Assembly: GCA_016703225.1 (NCBI GenBank)
Contig: JADJCM010000001.1
Coordinates: 496,001 to 560,000 of the forward strand
Reading direction: 5' to 3'
Source: Lysobacterales bacterium
Lineage (GTDB): Bacteria; Pseudomonadota; Gammaproteobacteria; Xanthomonadales; Ahniellaceae
Length of the DNA stretch: 64,000 bases
The notes beneath the pieces are model-generated. The model was not told the DNA's origin, did no database searches, and was given only the letters and a program-made list of their open reading frames with translations. This document shows, piece by piece, positions 45,747 through 55,642 of this stretch (its first letter is position 1; the number at the start of each line of letters is the position of its first letter). Made by a program: the position numbers and the translations under genes.

Positions 45747-48700
45747 TCAGGGCACCGTCTCGAAGCCGTCCTTGAACAATCCGAACGGAAGCACGGTGAT
45801 CGAGAACGTCTGCGCGGCACTGGTCAGCGCCGGATCGCTGGCGGTGACGGTGACGCTATACGGTCCGGGCGCGGCGCCGATCGGCGGTGTGCCGCTGACG
45901 ACACCCGTGCCCGAGTCGACCGAGAGCCAGGCGGGTGCACCCGCATCCAGCGTGTAGCTCAACGTGTCGCCATCCACATCATTGAACGCCGACGCCGTGG
46001 CAACGCTCAGCAGCACGGCTTCGGTCGCCGACTGCGTCGCGATCGAACCCACCGCGGTCGGTGCGTCGTTGACACAGGTCACGGTGACGCTGACCGTGGC
46101 GCTGCTGCCGCCGGTGATGGTGTAACTGAAACTATCGGCACCACAGTAGTTGCCGTTCGGCGCGTAGCCGACGTTCGTGCTGTTGTTGGTCACCGTACCG
46201 TTGGTCGCAGCGCCGACGGCAGTCACCAGCTTCGGCCCAGCATCGATATCGGTGTCGTTCAGCAGCACATCGATCGTGTTCGCGCCGCTGTCCTCGGCCA
46301 CACTCGGGCTGTCGGCAACTGCGGTGGGTGCGTCATCGACGCAACTCACGATGACGCTGACCGTCGTGCTGCTACCGCCGGTGATCGTGTAGGTGAACGA
46401 GTCGGCGCCGCAGTAGTTCGCGGTCGGGGCGTAGCTGACGTTGGCGCCGCCGCCTCCGATCGCGGTGGTGCCGTTCGCGGCCGTGCCGACCAAGGTGACC
46501 AGCTTCGCGCCGCCGTCGATGTCGGTGTCGTTCAGCAGCACATCGACCGTGTTCGCGCCACTGTCCTCGGCCACACTCGGGCTGTCGGCGACTGCGACCG
46601 GCGGATCATCAACGCAGGTCACGGTCACGCTCACCGTGGCGCTGCTGCCGCCGGTGATGGTGTAGGTGAACGAATCGGCGCCGCAGTAGTTACCGGTCGG
46701 GGCGTAGCTGACGTTGGCACCGCCACCTCCGATCGCGGTGGTGCCGTTCGTGGCCGTACCGACCAGGGTGACCAGCTTCGGACCGGCGTCGATGTCGGTG
46801 TCGTTCGCGAGCACGTCGATCGTGTTCGCGCCGCTGTCTTCGGCCACGCTCGGGCTGTCGGCGACTGCCGTGGGTGCGTCATCGACGCAGGTCACGGTGA
46901 CGCTGACCGTCGTGCTGCTGCCGCCGGTGATGGTGTAGGTGAACGAGTCGGCGCCGCAGTAGTTCGCGGTCGGGGCGTAGCTGACGTTGGCGCCGCCGCC
47001 TCCGATCGCGGTGGTGCCGTTCGCGGCCGTGCCGACCAAGGTGACCAGCTTCGCGCCGCCGTCGATGTCGGTGTCGTTCAGCAGCACATCGACCGTGTTC
47101 GCGCCGCTGTCCTCGGCCACACTCGGGCTGTCGGCGACTGCGACCGGCGGATCATCAACGCAGGTCACGGTCACGCTCACCGTGGCGCTGCTACCGCCGG
47201 TGATGGTGTAGGTGAACGAGTCGGCGCCGCAGTAGTTACCGGTCGGCGTGTAGCTGACGTTGCTGCTGTTGTTCGTCACCGTGCCGTTGGTCGCAGTACC
47301 GACCGCAGTCACCAGCTTCGGCCCAGCATCGATGTCGGTGTCGTTCAGCAGCACATCGATCGTGTTCGCGCCGCTGTCCTCGGCCACTGTCGCGCTGTCG
47401 GCGACCGCCACCGGGGCATCATCAACCGCCGTCACCGTGACCAGGAAGGTCGTCTCCGTGAACAGCGCGCCGGTGTCGGTCACGCGCAGCGTGATCGTGC
47501 TGCTGCCGCTCTGGTTGGCCGCGGGAATCACGTTGATGCTGCGCGCTGCGCCGCTGCCTGCCAGCACCAGATTCACCGGCGCATTCGGCACCAGCGCGGC
47601 GTTGCTGGACGTGGCCGTGACCACCAACGCCGTCGCTGCATCCTGCGCATCGCCGATCGTGAACGCGAGCGCGCCCGTGCTGCCGTCTTCGGCGATGGTC
47701 TGATCGCTGACCGAGGTGATCGTCGGTGCCGTGTTCGACGGGTTCGACAGGTTGGTGATCGGCGCTGCAGCCGAGCCGCTGAAGCTGCCGTCACCGCCGT
47801 AGCTGGCGTTGATCGTCTGCGAGCCACTTGCGCTGAAGGTCAGTGCGCAACTCACTGCCGGCAAGGTGATGGTGCAACCGGTCGAGTTGGTTGCAGTGAC
47901 CGTGATCGAACCGGTGGGCGTGCCCGCACCCGGTGCGACGACGCTCAAGCTTGCCGTGATCGTCACCGGACTGCCCTGTGTGCTCGGTTCCGGGGAGTCG
48001 CTGATCGAGAGCGTGGTGTCGGACTTGACCACAGTGTGTGGGTCGGAGCCCGACGAGGTGGCATAGGTCGAGTCACCGCTGTAGGCAGCGCCGATCGTGT
48101 GTGCGCCGACCGCGAGACCGCTGGTCGACAGTACCGCCATGCCCATCACGTTCAGGCTCACGCTGCCAAGCGGCGTGGCGCCGTCGGTGAACGAAACGGA
48201 GCCGGTCGGCGTTCCGGAACCGCCGCTGACGGTCGCCGTGAGGCTGACCATCTCGCCGAAGTCGCTCGAATCCGGGCTGCTGGTGATGGTCGTGGTCGAG
48301 GCGACCGCGCCGGTGTCGCAGGCATCACCGATGCCATCGAGATCGGTATCGGTCTGGCTCGGGTTGGCGACCAGTGGACAGTTGTCGCAGACGTTGCCGA
48401 CGCCGTCGCTGTCGCCGTCGGCCTGATCCCGATTCGCAGCGGCGTCGCAGTTGTCGACGTTGGCGCAGACGCCATCAAAGTCGGTATCGACCGTGGACTC
48501 GTCGCCATCGCAGACGCAGAAGCGCCCGACCGCGGTGCTCCAGCGGCCGTTCTCGTTCGGATAGGAGCCCAGAATCGTCCCTGTGGTGTCGGCCCACATG
48601 TTGTAGTGCCAGAAGCACTGCGTGCTCGGATCACGCGGGGTTGCGGTGTAGTCACCCCAGCGATTGCGCGTACCGCCGAAGGCCCGGTAGTAGTGCGCAA

Positions 48701-50279
48701 CGCCGGCCTTGACCAGCTTGGTCGCGGACAACACCCCGGCACCATCACCGGCACGACGGCTGACGGCATAGGAACTGGCGTAGGTCGAGGCATTGGAGCC
48801 GGTGAACCCCATCGCCATGTGGCCGTAGTCGTTGAGGCCGATCGACGGGTAGTAGGTGTACAGCCCGGCGGAAATGTCCTCGCCACCGGCGTTGCCGGAA
48901 TCGGCGATGCTCAGCGCGGAGGGCGTGGTGGTATCGAGCCGCAGGTAGCGCGCAGTGGGCTGACCACTGTTCGGCGCCGCGTTGGAGACGATGGTGAACA
49001 CCGTCCACAGATCATTGGCACGCCACACTGCTTCCAAGGCGCGCTTGTCGCCGGCGTCGAGGAGCCGATTGGTGCCGCCAGCATCGGTACCGGGCTGCGG
49101 AGCACCCGGCATCGCGGCGCCGCTGTCGATGTTGCCTTGCGACAACTGCGTCAGCGTGAACGTCGGCGTGGCGCTGAGCGGGCTGTCCACGCGCATCGCC
49201 TGGATGTACTCGGTGCTGCCGGAGGCGATGCCGCTGTAGAGGGTCAGCCAAGTGCCGATGGCGCCCGCGGGCGGCGTGCCCTCGATGCGTGCGGGCATGG
49301 TCGTGGAGGCTACGCCACTGGATGCGTAGGGATTGGTTGGACCATAGACTGTGGCGGTACCGCCGTCATACCAGCCGCCCGTTCCCATGCCCTTGGCGAT
49401 CGTGAACATGCGCACGCCGTCGAAGGAGCCGCCAGCGCCGAACCCGAACACGTTACCGGTCAGGTACACCGCTTCCTCGTCGAAGGCGAAGCCCGGGTAG
49501 TCGAACCAGCGGTTCGAGCCATACAGCGCCTTGAAGTCGACGCGGAACTGGTACCAGGTACCGGTGGGGTCACTGTCGTCGGACACCGCGAAGAAGATGT
49601 AAGACTTGTCGCTCGACGTACCGGTGAGGTCTTCCTGCTCCAGGGTCACCAGTATGTAGCGGCCGGACTGCGTGTCGTAATAGACCTTGGGGTCGAAGGT
49701 GTAGGTGACCGGCGCGCTGGCCCCCAAGCCCGCGAAGAAGTCCTGCAGCCCGGACGAATACAGCAGCGCCCCGGTCTTGTCGTGGATCATCACCGTGACA
49801 TTGACGATGGTGACCACGTGCGAGGGACCAACGGCTGCATGCGGATCGGCCGGGATGAACAGGTAGCCGTCGTTGTAGGTGCTGTTGTCGAGGAAGTCGA
49901 TCGAGTCGAACAACGGCGAGACGCTGCCCCAGATCTTTGGCGCCGGCGCCTGCCACTCGGGCAAGGCGACAACCGGACCAGGCGCACCCTTGCCGCGCGG
50001 CGCGTTCGGGTTGCCGCGACTCGGTCGCGGCGTCTCCACGTAATCGACGCGCGTAGCCGCCGCATCCGGCGGTGCGTAGATCGGGTGGGTCGGCAGCACT
50101 CGCACTCCGACGCTGCGGCCAAACACGGTCACCGGACTCGGCGGCGCCTGCGGCGTCGGCTCACTGCTGTCATTGATGTGGAACTCGGCCTGGCGCGGCT
50201 GCACCACGCCGTCACCAGCCCAGGCCAGAGTCGCTCCGGCCGCCAGAACCAAACCCAGCAAACGCATGCACGTCTTCAT
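45747..50279 (-). CDS. Giant secreted multidomain repeat protein with DGFE C-terminus
   Basis: 1510 residues. A signal peptide (MKTCMRLLGLVLAAGATLAW) precedes a ~600-residue N-terminal domain with no recognised family. Thrombospondin type-3-like calcium-binding repeats follow (DTDFDGVCANVDNCD, DGDSDGVGNVCDNCP, DTDLDGIGDACDTG), then two Ig-like (Big_5-like) domains. Next come five cadherin-like repeats of ~91 residues (VAEDSGANTIDVLLNDTDID ... NYCGADSFTYTITGGSS), a He_PIG-type Ig domain, and the tail LPFGLFKDGFETVP. It is probably a cell-surface or released adhesin-like protein. The ATG at 50279 has GAGGG upstream. Confidence 0.85.
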   Translation of the reverse strand: MKTCMRLLGLVLAAGATLAWAGDGVVQPRQAEFHINDSSEPTPQAPPSPVTVFGRSVGVRVLPTHPIYAPPDAAATRVDYVETPRPSRGNPNAPRGKGAPGPVVALPEWQAPAPKIWGSVSPLFDSIDFLDNSTYNDGYLFIPADPHAAVGPSHVVTIVNVTVMIHDKTGALLYSSGLQDFFAGLGASAPVTYTFDPKVYYDTQSGRYILVTLEQEDLTGTSSDKSYIFFAVSDDSDPTGTWYQFRVDFKALYGSNRWFDYPGFAFDEEAVYLTGNVFGFGAGGSFDGVRMFTIAKGMGTGGWYDGGTATVYGPTNPYASSGVASTTMPARIEGTPPAGAIGTWLTLYSGIASGSTEYIQAMRVDSPLSATPTFTLTQLSQGNIDSGAAMPGAPQPGTDAGGTNRLLDAGDKRALEAVWRANDLWTVFTIVSNAAPNSGQPTARYLRLDTTTPSALSIADSGNAGGEDISAGLYTYYPSIGLNDYGHMAMGFTGSNASTYASSYAVSRRAGDGAGVLSATKLVKAGVAHYYRAFGGTRNRWGDYTATPRDPSTQCFWHYNMWADTTGTILGSYPNENGRWSTAVGRFCVCDGDESTVDTDFDGVCANVDNCDAAANRDQADGDSDGVGNVCDNCPLVANPSQTDTDLDGIGDACDTGAVASTTTITSSPDSSDFGEMVSLTATVSGGSGTPTGSVSFTDGATPLGSVSLNVMGMAVLSTSGLAVGAHTIGAAYSGDSTYATSSGSDPHTVVKSDTTLSISDSPEPSTQGSPVTITASLSVVAPGAGTPTGSITVTATNSTGCTITLPAVSCALTFSASGSQTINASYGGDGSFSGSAAAPITNLSNPSNTAPTITSVSDQTIAEDGSTGALAFTIGDAQDAATALVVTATSSNAALVPNAPVNLVLAGSGAARSINVIPAANQSGSSTITLRVTDTGALFTETTFLVTVTAVDDAPVAVADSATVAEDSGANTIDVLLNDTDIDAGPKLVTAVGTATNGTVTNNSSNVSYTPTGNYCGADSFTYTITGGSSATVSVTVTCVDDPPVAVADSPSVAEDSGANTVDVLLNDTDIDGGAKLVTLVGTAANGTTAIGGGGANVSYAPTANYCGADSFTYTITGGSSTTVSVTVTCVDDAPTAVADSPSVAEDSGANTIDVLANDTDIDAGPKLVTLVGTATNGTTAIGGGGANVSYAPTGNYCGADSFTYTITGGSSATVSVTVTCVDDPPVAVADSPSVAEDSGANTVDVLLNDTDIDGGAKLVTLVGTAANGTTAIGGGGANVSYAPTANYCGADSFTYTITGGSSTTVSVIVSCVDDAPTAVADSPSVAEDSGANTIDVLLNDTDIDAGPKLVTAVGAATNGTVTNNSTNVGYAPNGNYCGADSFSYTITGGSSATVSVTVTCVNDAPTAVGSIATQSATEAVLLSVATASAFNDVDGDTLSYTLDAGAPAWLSVDSGTGVVSGTPPIGAAPGPYSVTVTASDPALTSAAQTFSITVLPFGLFKDGFETVP
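46060..47430. repeat. Tandem ~273-bp repeats inside the giant gene
   Basis: Five units of about 273 bp encode the 91-residue cadherin-like repeats. Recognisable unit marks recur near 46115, 46382, 46655, 46928 and 47201, so the period is 273 bp except for a shorter first interval. The central units are nearly identical in DNA, which favours copy-number change by recombination and can cause assembly collapse. Confidence 0.85.
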
Positions 50280-50359
50280 TGCCCGTCCCTCGCGAAATGG
50301 GTTCGGCAAAGATACCCCTGTGCGCGCGGGCTGTCGCCAGCCGGTTGAAAACGAAGGCT

Positions 50360-51109
50360 TCAGCGCACGCCGCGCCACAGCAGGGTTGCGACCCTTCCGG
50401 TAGGCGAGCCACGGCGATGCGAGTAGAAGCGCGTGGCATCGGCGAAGGTGCAGACACCGCAGTCCGCGACGCGATCGAGCCCGGTCGCAGCCAGACGCAG
50501 GCGCGCCAGCAGCGCCAGGTCGCAAAGGAAATGGCCGGCCCGCGTGCTCGGCTCGAAGGCAGCAACGGCAAGAGGATCGCGGTCAACGAAGACCTCGCGC
50601 ACTTCTGCGCCCACCTCGAATGCCGGCTGGCGGATCGCAGGGCCGATCCAGGCCACCAGCCTCGCCGGATCGATCTGCATCGCGGCCACGGTGGCTTCGA
50701 GCAGACCCGCGGCCAATCCGCGCCAACCGGCGTGCGCCGCACCGATCACCGAGCCATCGTCGGCCGCGAACAACACCGGCAGGCAGTCGGCAGTGAGAAT
50801 GGCGAGCACGCAGTCAGACGAGCGCGTGATCGCTGCATCGGCCTCGGGCACGACGCCGGCGGGGAGCGCATCAGCATCCACCACCCGTACACCATGCACC
50901 TGCCGTAGCCACAACGGCTCGCCTGGCAGTTGCAGGTGCTGGCGCAGAGCCACGCGATTGGCGCTGACCGCGGCCGGAACATCGCCGACATGGTCGCCCA
51001 GATTGAGGCGGTCAAAGGGCGCGGCCGAAACCCCGGGTCCGAGGCGTGTCGTGGTCAGGCCCTGCACACAGCCGGGCGCTTGCCACTGCGCACGGACGAA
51101 CCACTCCAT
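50360..51109 (-). CDS. pgeF: Peptidoglycan editing factor PgeF (YfiH)
   Basis: 249 residues of the CNF1/YfiH family. The conserved zinc/Cys-His motifs are WLRQVHGVRVVDAD, AILTADCLPVLFA and GAAHAGWRGLAAG. E. coli PgeF corrects misincorporated L-Ser in peptidoglycan precursors (amidase on UDP-MurNAc-peptide). The ATG at 51109 overlaps the rluD stop by 1 nt (TGATG), the conserved rluD-pgeF arrangement. Confidence 0.93.
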   Translation of the reverse strand: MEWFVRAQWQAPGCVQGLTTTRLGPGVSAAPFDRLNLGDHVGDVPAAVSANRVALRQHLQLPGEPLWLRQVHGVRVVDADALPAGVVPEADAAITRSSDCVLAILTADCLPVLFAADDGSVIGAAHAGWRGLAAGLLEATVAAMQIDPARLVAWIGPAIRQPAFEVGAEVREVFVDRDPLAVAAFEPSTRAGHFLCDLALLARLRLAATGLDRVADCGVCTFADATRFYSHRRGSPTGRVATLLWRGVR

Positions 51110-52100
51110 CAGGCCGATTCGGGCGGCGAGGCGCGCCGCAGGAAGGCGATCAGCTCTTCCATGTCCTCGGGCATCACCGCGCTGAACGCGACCTGCTTTT
51201 TCGTGCGCGGATGCACGAACGCGAGTTCCGCCGCATGCAGCGCCTGGCGCTTGAACGCGCGCATGCACTCGATCAGCGCCGGCGGCGCGCCCTTCGGCAA
51301 TTTCAGTCCCGGTCCATACAGCGGGTCGCCGACGATGCCGTGGCGAATGTGGTTCAGGTGTACGCGGATCTGGTGGGTGCGCCCGGTCTCCAGTTGGCAC
51401 GAGAGCAGCGTATGCGCGCGGAAGCGCTCGACCACGCGGTAGTGCGTGATCGCATCGCGCCCGCCCTCGACCACGCCCATGCGGATGCGATCGCGCGGCT
51501 GACGGTCGATCGGCGCATCGATCTTGCCACCGGCAATCAAGGTGCCGTTGACCAGCGCCAGATAGCGTCGGTTGACCTCGCGCTCGGACAACTGCGCCAC
51601 CAGCGCTGCATGTGCCTCCAGCGTCTTCGCGACCACCATCGCGCCCGAGGTGTCCTTGTCCAGACGATGCACGATGCCGGCACGCGGCAGCTCGCGCAGC
51701 TTGGGGTCATGATGCAGCAGGGCGTTGACCAGCGTGCCGCGGGCGTTGCCGGCACCGGGGTGCACCACCAGACCGGCCGGCTTGTTGATCACCAGCACGT
51801 CGCGGTCCTCGAACAGGATGTCGAGCGGAATGTCCTCGGGCTCGTCGCTGATCTGGATCTCGCGCTCGACATCCAAGACCACGGAGTCGCCAGCGTGCAC
51901 GCTGTCCTTGGGTCGCCGCACTTCGCCATTCAGCGTGGCCCGACCGTCCTTGATCCAGCCGGACAGACGCGCGCGCGAGAACTGCGGCAAAGCTTCGGCC
52001 AGCGCCTGGTCGAAGCGCCGACCGGCGGCCTCGGCGCTGATGCGAATTCGAAATGATCGAGCGCGGGCGCGTCGATTTCGGTGTCAACGGTTTCGTTCAT
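51109..52100 (-). CDS. rluD: 23S rRNA pseudouridine synthase RluD, with apparent 5' frameshift
   Basis: RluD modifies 23S rRNA helix 69. The catalytic motif GIVHRLDKDTSGAMVVAK and the C-terminal half (GRTHQIRVHLNHIRHGIVGDP) are intact. The expected start is the ATG at 52100 (MNETVDTEIDAPALDHFEF). The frame breaks after GAATTC near 52044. Inserting one base there restores RISAEAAGRRFDQALAEALP and joins the long downstream frame, completing the N-terminal S4 domain. As read, only an open frame from a TTG at 51990 is continuous, and it lacks the start of the S4 domain. This is a real one-base deletion or a base-calling error. Confidence 0.85.
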
Positions 52101-52212
52101 GCGGTTTCCGGGCGCGGGCCCGACTGAACCCCGCGCGAATCGTGACGGATGACCCGGTCCCGGCCTGCGGCGGGGATGGGCTATGATGCTCGCCTCATTC
52201 TAGGACGGTTTC

Positions 52213-53031
52213 GTGCCTGTGCGCCTCCAGATCCCCGCCCGACTGCTGTTGATTGCCCTCCTCCCCCTGTTCCTCGCGTGCAGCAACCGCACGCGGATCG
52301 AGGCGGCCGAAACCCTGCCGGTGGACGCGATGTATGCGGAAGCCAAGCGCTCTCTCGACAACGACGAGGTCGGCCGCGCCGTCAAGTTCTACGAACGCCT
52401 GGTCGCGCGTTTCCCGTATGGCCGCTACCACGAGCAGGCGCAGATCGAGCTGGCCTATGCGCTGTATCGCAACAACAAGCCGGACGAGGCGCTGTCCGCG
52501 ATCAACCGCTTCATCAAGATCTACCCGACGCACGCACGCATCGACTACGCCTACTACCTGCGCGGTCTGGTCAATTTCAATCGCCGCATCGGCTTGCTCG
52601 AGAAGTACTTCTCGCAAGACACCACCCGCCGCGACCTCCAGTACGTGCGCCAGAGCTTCCAGGACTTCGGCGAACTGCTGAACAAGTACCCGGAGAGCAA
52701 GTACGCCGCCGACGCCCGCCAGCGCATGCTCTACCTGCGCAACGGCCTCGCGAATGCCGAACTGATGGTCGCCAACTACTACTTCCGTCGCGGCGCCTAC
52801 ATCGCTGCCGCGACTCGCGCCAAGTTCCTGGTCGAGACCTACCAGGAAGCACCGGCCGCAGCCGATGCGCTGGCGGTGATGGCGGAGAGCTACCGCCGCA
52901 TTGGCCGCACCCAGCTCGGCGACGAAACCGCGCAAGTGCTCAAGCTCAACTATCCCGAGCACCCGTACCTGGTCGGCAAGTGGCCAGCCAAGCGCAGCAA
53001 GTGGCGGCAGTTGAATCCGTTCAGCGGCTGA
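52213..53031 (+). CDS. bamD: Outer-membrane assembly lipoprotein BamD
   Basis: 272 residues. A type II signal with Cys23 in the lipobox (LFLACSN) and five TPR-like helical pairs (MYAEAKRSLDNDEVGRAVKF; DEALSAINRFIKIYPTHARI; LMVANYYFRRGAYIAAATRA) match BamD/ComL, the essential partner of BamA in folding outer-membrane proteins. The GTG start at 52213 is preceded by AGGACG. It is divergent from rluD, the order conserved in gammaproteobacteria. Its stop abuts the nadE stop with no intergenic base. Confidence 0.95.
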   Translation: MPVRLQIPARLLLIALLPLFLACSNRTRIEAAETLPVDAMYAEAKRSLDNDEVGRAVKFYERLVARFPYGRYHEQAQIELAYALYRNNKPDEALSAINRFIKIYPTHARIDYAYYLRGLVNFNRRIGLLEKYFSQDTTRRDLQYVRQSFQDFGELLNKYPESKYAADARQRMLYLRNGLANAELMVANYYFRRGAYIAAATRAKFLVETYQEAPAAADALAVMAESYRRIGRTQLGDETAQVLKLNYPEHPYLVGKWPAKRSKWRQLNPFSG

Positions 53032-54648
53032 TCAACGCCAACCCGACGTGATCGGATAACGCCGATCGCGTCCGAACGCGCGCTGGGTGATGCGCGGACC
53101 GGGAGCCGACTGTCGTCGCTTGTACTCGTTGCGCAGGACCATGCGCACCACGCGCTCCACCGTCGCCGCATCAAAGCCTTCGGCGACGATCTCGGTGCGT
53201 GACTGGTCCTGCTCGATGTAGCGCTTGAGAATTTCGTCGAGCACTTCGTACGGCGGCAGCGAGTCCTGGTCCTTCTGGTTCTCGCGCAACTCGGCCGAAG
53301 GCGGGCGCGAGATCACCACTTCGGGAATCGCCGGCGAGATCGCGTTGCGATATCGGCACAGGTCCCAGACCTCGGTCTTGTACACGTCCTTCAGCGGCGC
53401 GTAACCGCCGCACATGTCGCCATAGAGCGTCGCGTAACCGCAGGCCATCTCGCTCTTGTTGCCGGTGGACAGCACCATCGCGCCGAACTTGTTCGACAGC
53501 GCCATCAAGATCATGCCGCGGATGCGCGCCTGCAGGTTTTCCTCAGTGACATCAGGCGCGCGGCCCGAAAACAAGGGCTGCAGGGTCGTGGTCAAGGCAT
53601 TGAAGGCATCCTCGATCGGCACGACGTGGTAGTTCACGCCGAGCAATTTCGCCTGCGCCGCCGCCTCGTCCAGCGACAGTTGCGAGGTATAGCGGGTCGG
53701 CATCATCACCGCCGTGACCTGCTCCGGACCGAGCGCATCGACTGCGAGCGCCAGGGTCAGTGCGGAATCGACACCACCGGACAGCCCTAGTAACACGCCC
53801 GGGAAGCGGTTCTTGCGCACGTAGTCGCGCAGGCCGCGCACGATACCGTTGTAGACGCGCGCGTCGTCGCTGGTTTCGGCCGACGGCCACTGCAGCGGCT
53901 GGTAGCGACGCGCCTCAATGTCGTAGTCGACCGCGAGCAGATGATCCTCGAACGCCGGAGCCAGGCCGTTGATCTGGCCATCGCGATCGACCAGGAATGC
54001 GCCGCCATCGAAGATCAGATCATCCTGACCGGCGACCAGGTTCACGTACGCAATCGGCACATCATGCTCGCGCGCACGCCAGCGGACCACGGCGTGGCGA
54101 TCGGCGCGGTTGCGCGGGTTGAACGGCGAGGCGTTGATCACGATGAACGCATCGGCGCCGACCTGCAGCGCGCGGCTCGCCGGCTGCGGGTCCCAGATGT
54201 CTTCGCAGATCAGCGGCGCGAAGCGCACACCCTCGAGTTCGACGGTCGCCGCCTGGTCGCCCGCCGCGAAATAGCGCTTCTCGTCGAACACGGTGTAATT
54301 CGGCAGCGCCTGTTTGCGATATCGCACCAGCACGTCGCCATCGCGGATCCAGCTGAGCGCGTTGTAGCGACGCTCGCCTTCCTGCATTGGATGCCCGACG
54401 ATCAGATCGATGCCGCGCACGCGCTCGGCGACCTTTGCCAGGTATTCGTCGCAGGTGCGGATGAAGCTCGGGCGCAGGAACAGGTCTTCGGCGAGGTAGC
54501 CGGAGATCGTCAGCTCGGGGAACACGATCAGGCGCGCACCGAGCTCATCGCGCGCCCGTTCCGCCAACGCGACGACGCGATCCGCGTTCTCCGAAATCGC
54601 CGCGACCGGAAAATCGAACTGGGCGAGCGCGATGCGGATGGTGGCCAT
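53032..54648 (-). CDS. nadE: Glutamine-hydrolysing NAD+ synthetase
   Basis: 538 residues. It makes NAD+ from nicotinate adenine dinucleotide using glutamine. The N-terminal nitrilase-like glutaminase has catalytic Glu45, Lys112 (YRKQALPNY) and Cys148 (APLICEDIWDP). The C-terminal synthetase has the P-loop GLSGGVDSALT (SGGVDS 290-295) and LSTGNKSEMACGYATLYGD. This is the two-domain form. Convergent with bamD. Confidence 0.96.
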   Translation of the reverse strand: MATIRIALAQFDFPVAAISENADRVVALAERARDELGARLIVFPELTISGYLAEDLFLRPSFIRTCDEYLAKVAERVRGIDLIVGHPMQEGERRYNALSWIRDGDVLVRYRKQALPNYTVFDEKRYFAAGDQAATVELEGVRFAPLICEDIWDPQPASRALQVGADAFIVINASPFNPRNRADRHAVVRWRAREHDVPIAYVNLVAGQDDLIFDGGAFLVDRDGQINGLAPAFEDHLLAVDYDIEARRYQPLQWPSAETSDDARVYNGIVRGLRDYVRKNRFPGVLLGLSGGVDSALTLALAVDALGPEQVTAVMMPTRYTSQLSLDEAAAQAKLLGVNYHVVPIEDAFNALTTTLQPLFSGRAPDVTEENLQARIRGMILMALSNKFGAMVLSTGNKSEMACGYATLYGDMCGGYAPLKDVYKTEVWDLCRYRNAISPAIPEVVISRPPSAELRENQKDQDSLPPYEVLDEILKRYIEQDQSRTEIVAEGFDAATVERVVRMVLRNEYKRRQSAPGPRITQRAFGRDRRYPITSGWR

Positions 54649-54670
54649 GGATTGTGCGGTTCATGCTGTT

Positions 54671-54737
54671 GTGGGTGCGAATTTATTCGCACGCTCTACT
54701 GATCCGATCAAGAGCGTGCGAATAAATTCGCACCCAC
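54671..54737. repeat. Perfect 27-bp REPIN-like inverted repeat
   Basis: Arms 54671-54697 and 54711-54737 are exact reverse complements separated by 13 nt. Each arm starts GTGGGT and contains TGCGAAT-TTA-ATTCGCA-like inner symmetry. The heads match the 36-bp array at 3433 and the pair at 1-64, so the family keeps its head while the inner stem varies. It lies just after the sucD stop and may also end that transcript. Confidence 0.85.
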
Positions 54738-54748
54738 GAAGGCAGGGC

Positions 54749-55630
54749 CTATTTCCGGGCCTTGAGGCAGGCCTCGATGGTGCGGCCAAGATCCGCCGGC
54801 GATTTCACCGTGGTCACGCCGGCCTTCTCGAGCGCAGCGAATTTCGCAGCTGCGGTGCCCTTGCCGCCAGAAATGATCGCGCCGGCATGGCCCATGCGCT
54901 TGCCCGCGGGTGCGGAGGCACCGGCGATGAACGCGACCACCGGCTTCTTGACGTATTCCTCGATGAACTCGGCCGCCTCTTCCTCGGCCGAACCACCGAT
55001 TTCGCCGACCATGATGATGCCTTCGGTCTGCGGGTCGTCCTGGAACATGCTCAGGCAGTCGATGAAGTTGAGCCCGTTGATCGGATCACCACCAATACCG
55101 ATGCAGGTGCTCTGACCGAGGCCGGCATTGGTGGTCTGGAACACCGCCTCATAGGTCAGCGTGCCCGAGCGCGAGACGATGCCGATCTTGCCGGGCTTGT
55201 GGATGTGGCCGGGCATGATGCCGATCTTGCACTCGCCCGGGGTGATGATGCCGGGGCAGTTCGGCCCGATCAACACGGTGTCCGGATAGTGCGCGAGCGC
55301 GTGCTTGACGCGCAGCATGTCGAGCACCGGAATGCCTTCGGTGATGGCGACGATCACGCGGATACCGGCGTCGGCCGCTTCGAGAATGGCATCGGCGGCG
55401 AACGGCGGCGGCACGAAGATCATGGTCGCATCGGCGCCGGTTTCATCGACCGCCTCGGCGACCGTGTCGAACACCGGCAGGCCGACGTGCTGCGAGCCGC
55501 CCTTGCCCGGCGTGACGCCGCCGACCAGCAAGGTGCCGTAATCGAGCGCCTGCTCGGAATGGAAGGTGCCCTGGCTGCCGGTGAAGCCCTGGCAGATGAC
55601 CTTGGTGCTCTTGTTGACGAGAACGCTCAT
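54749..55630 (-). CDS. sucD: Succinyl-CoA synthetase alpha subunit
   Basis: 293 residues. The CoA-binding N-terminal domain (KVICQGFTGSQGTFHSEQAL) and the phosphohistidine His248 in KRMGHAGAIISGG are present. With SucC it interconverts succinyl-CoA and succinate in the citric acid cycle, forming a nucleoside triphosphate. It lies 12 nt after sucC, in one operon. Confidence 0.97.
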   Translation of the reverse strand: MSVLVNKSTKVICQGFTGSQGTFHSEQALDYGTLLVGGVTPGKGGSQHVGLPVFDTVAEAVDETGADATMIFVPPPFAADAILEAADAGIRVIVAITEGIPVLDMLRVKHALAHYPDTVLIGPNCPGIITPGECKIGIMPGHIHKPGKIGIVSRSGTLTYEAVFQTTNAGLGQSTCIGIGGDPINGLNFIDCLSMFQDDPQTEGIIMVGEIGGSAEEEAAEFIEEYVKKPVVAFIAGASAPAGKRMGHAGAIISGGKGTAAAKFAALEKAGVTTVKSPADLGRTIEACLKARK

Positions 55631-55642
55631 GATCGCTGCCCC

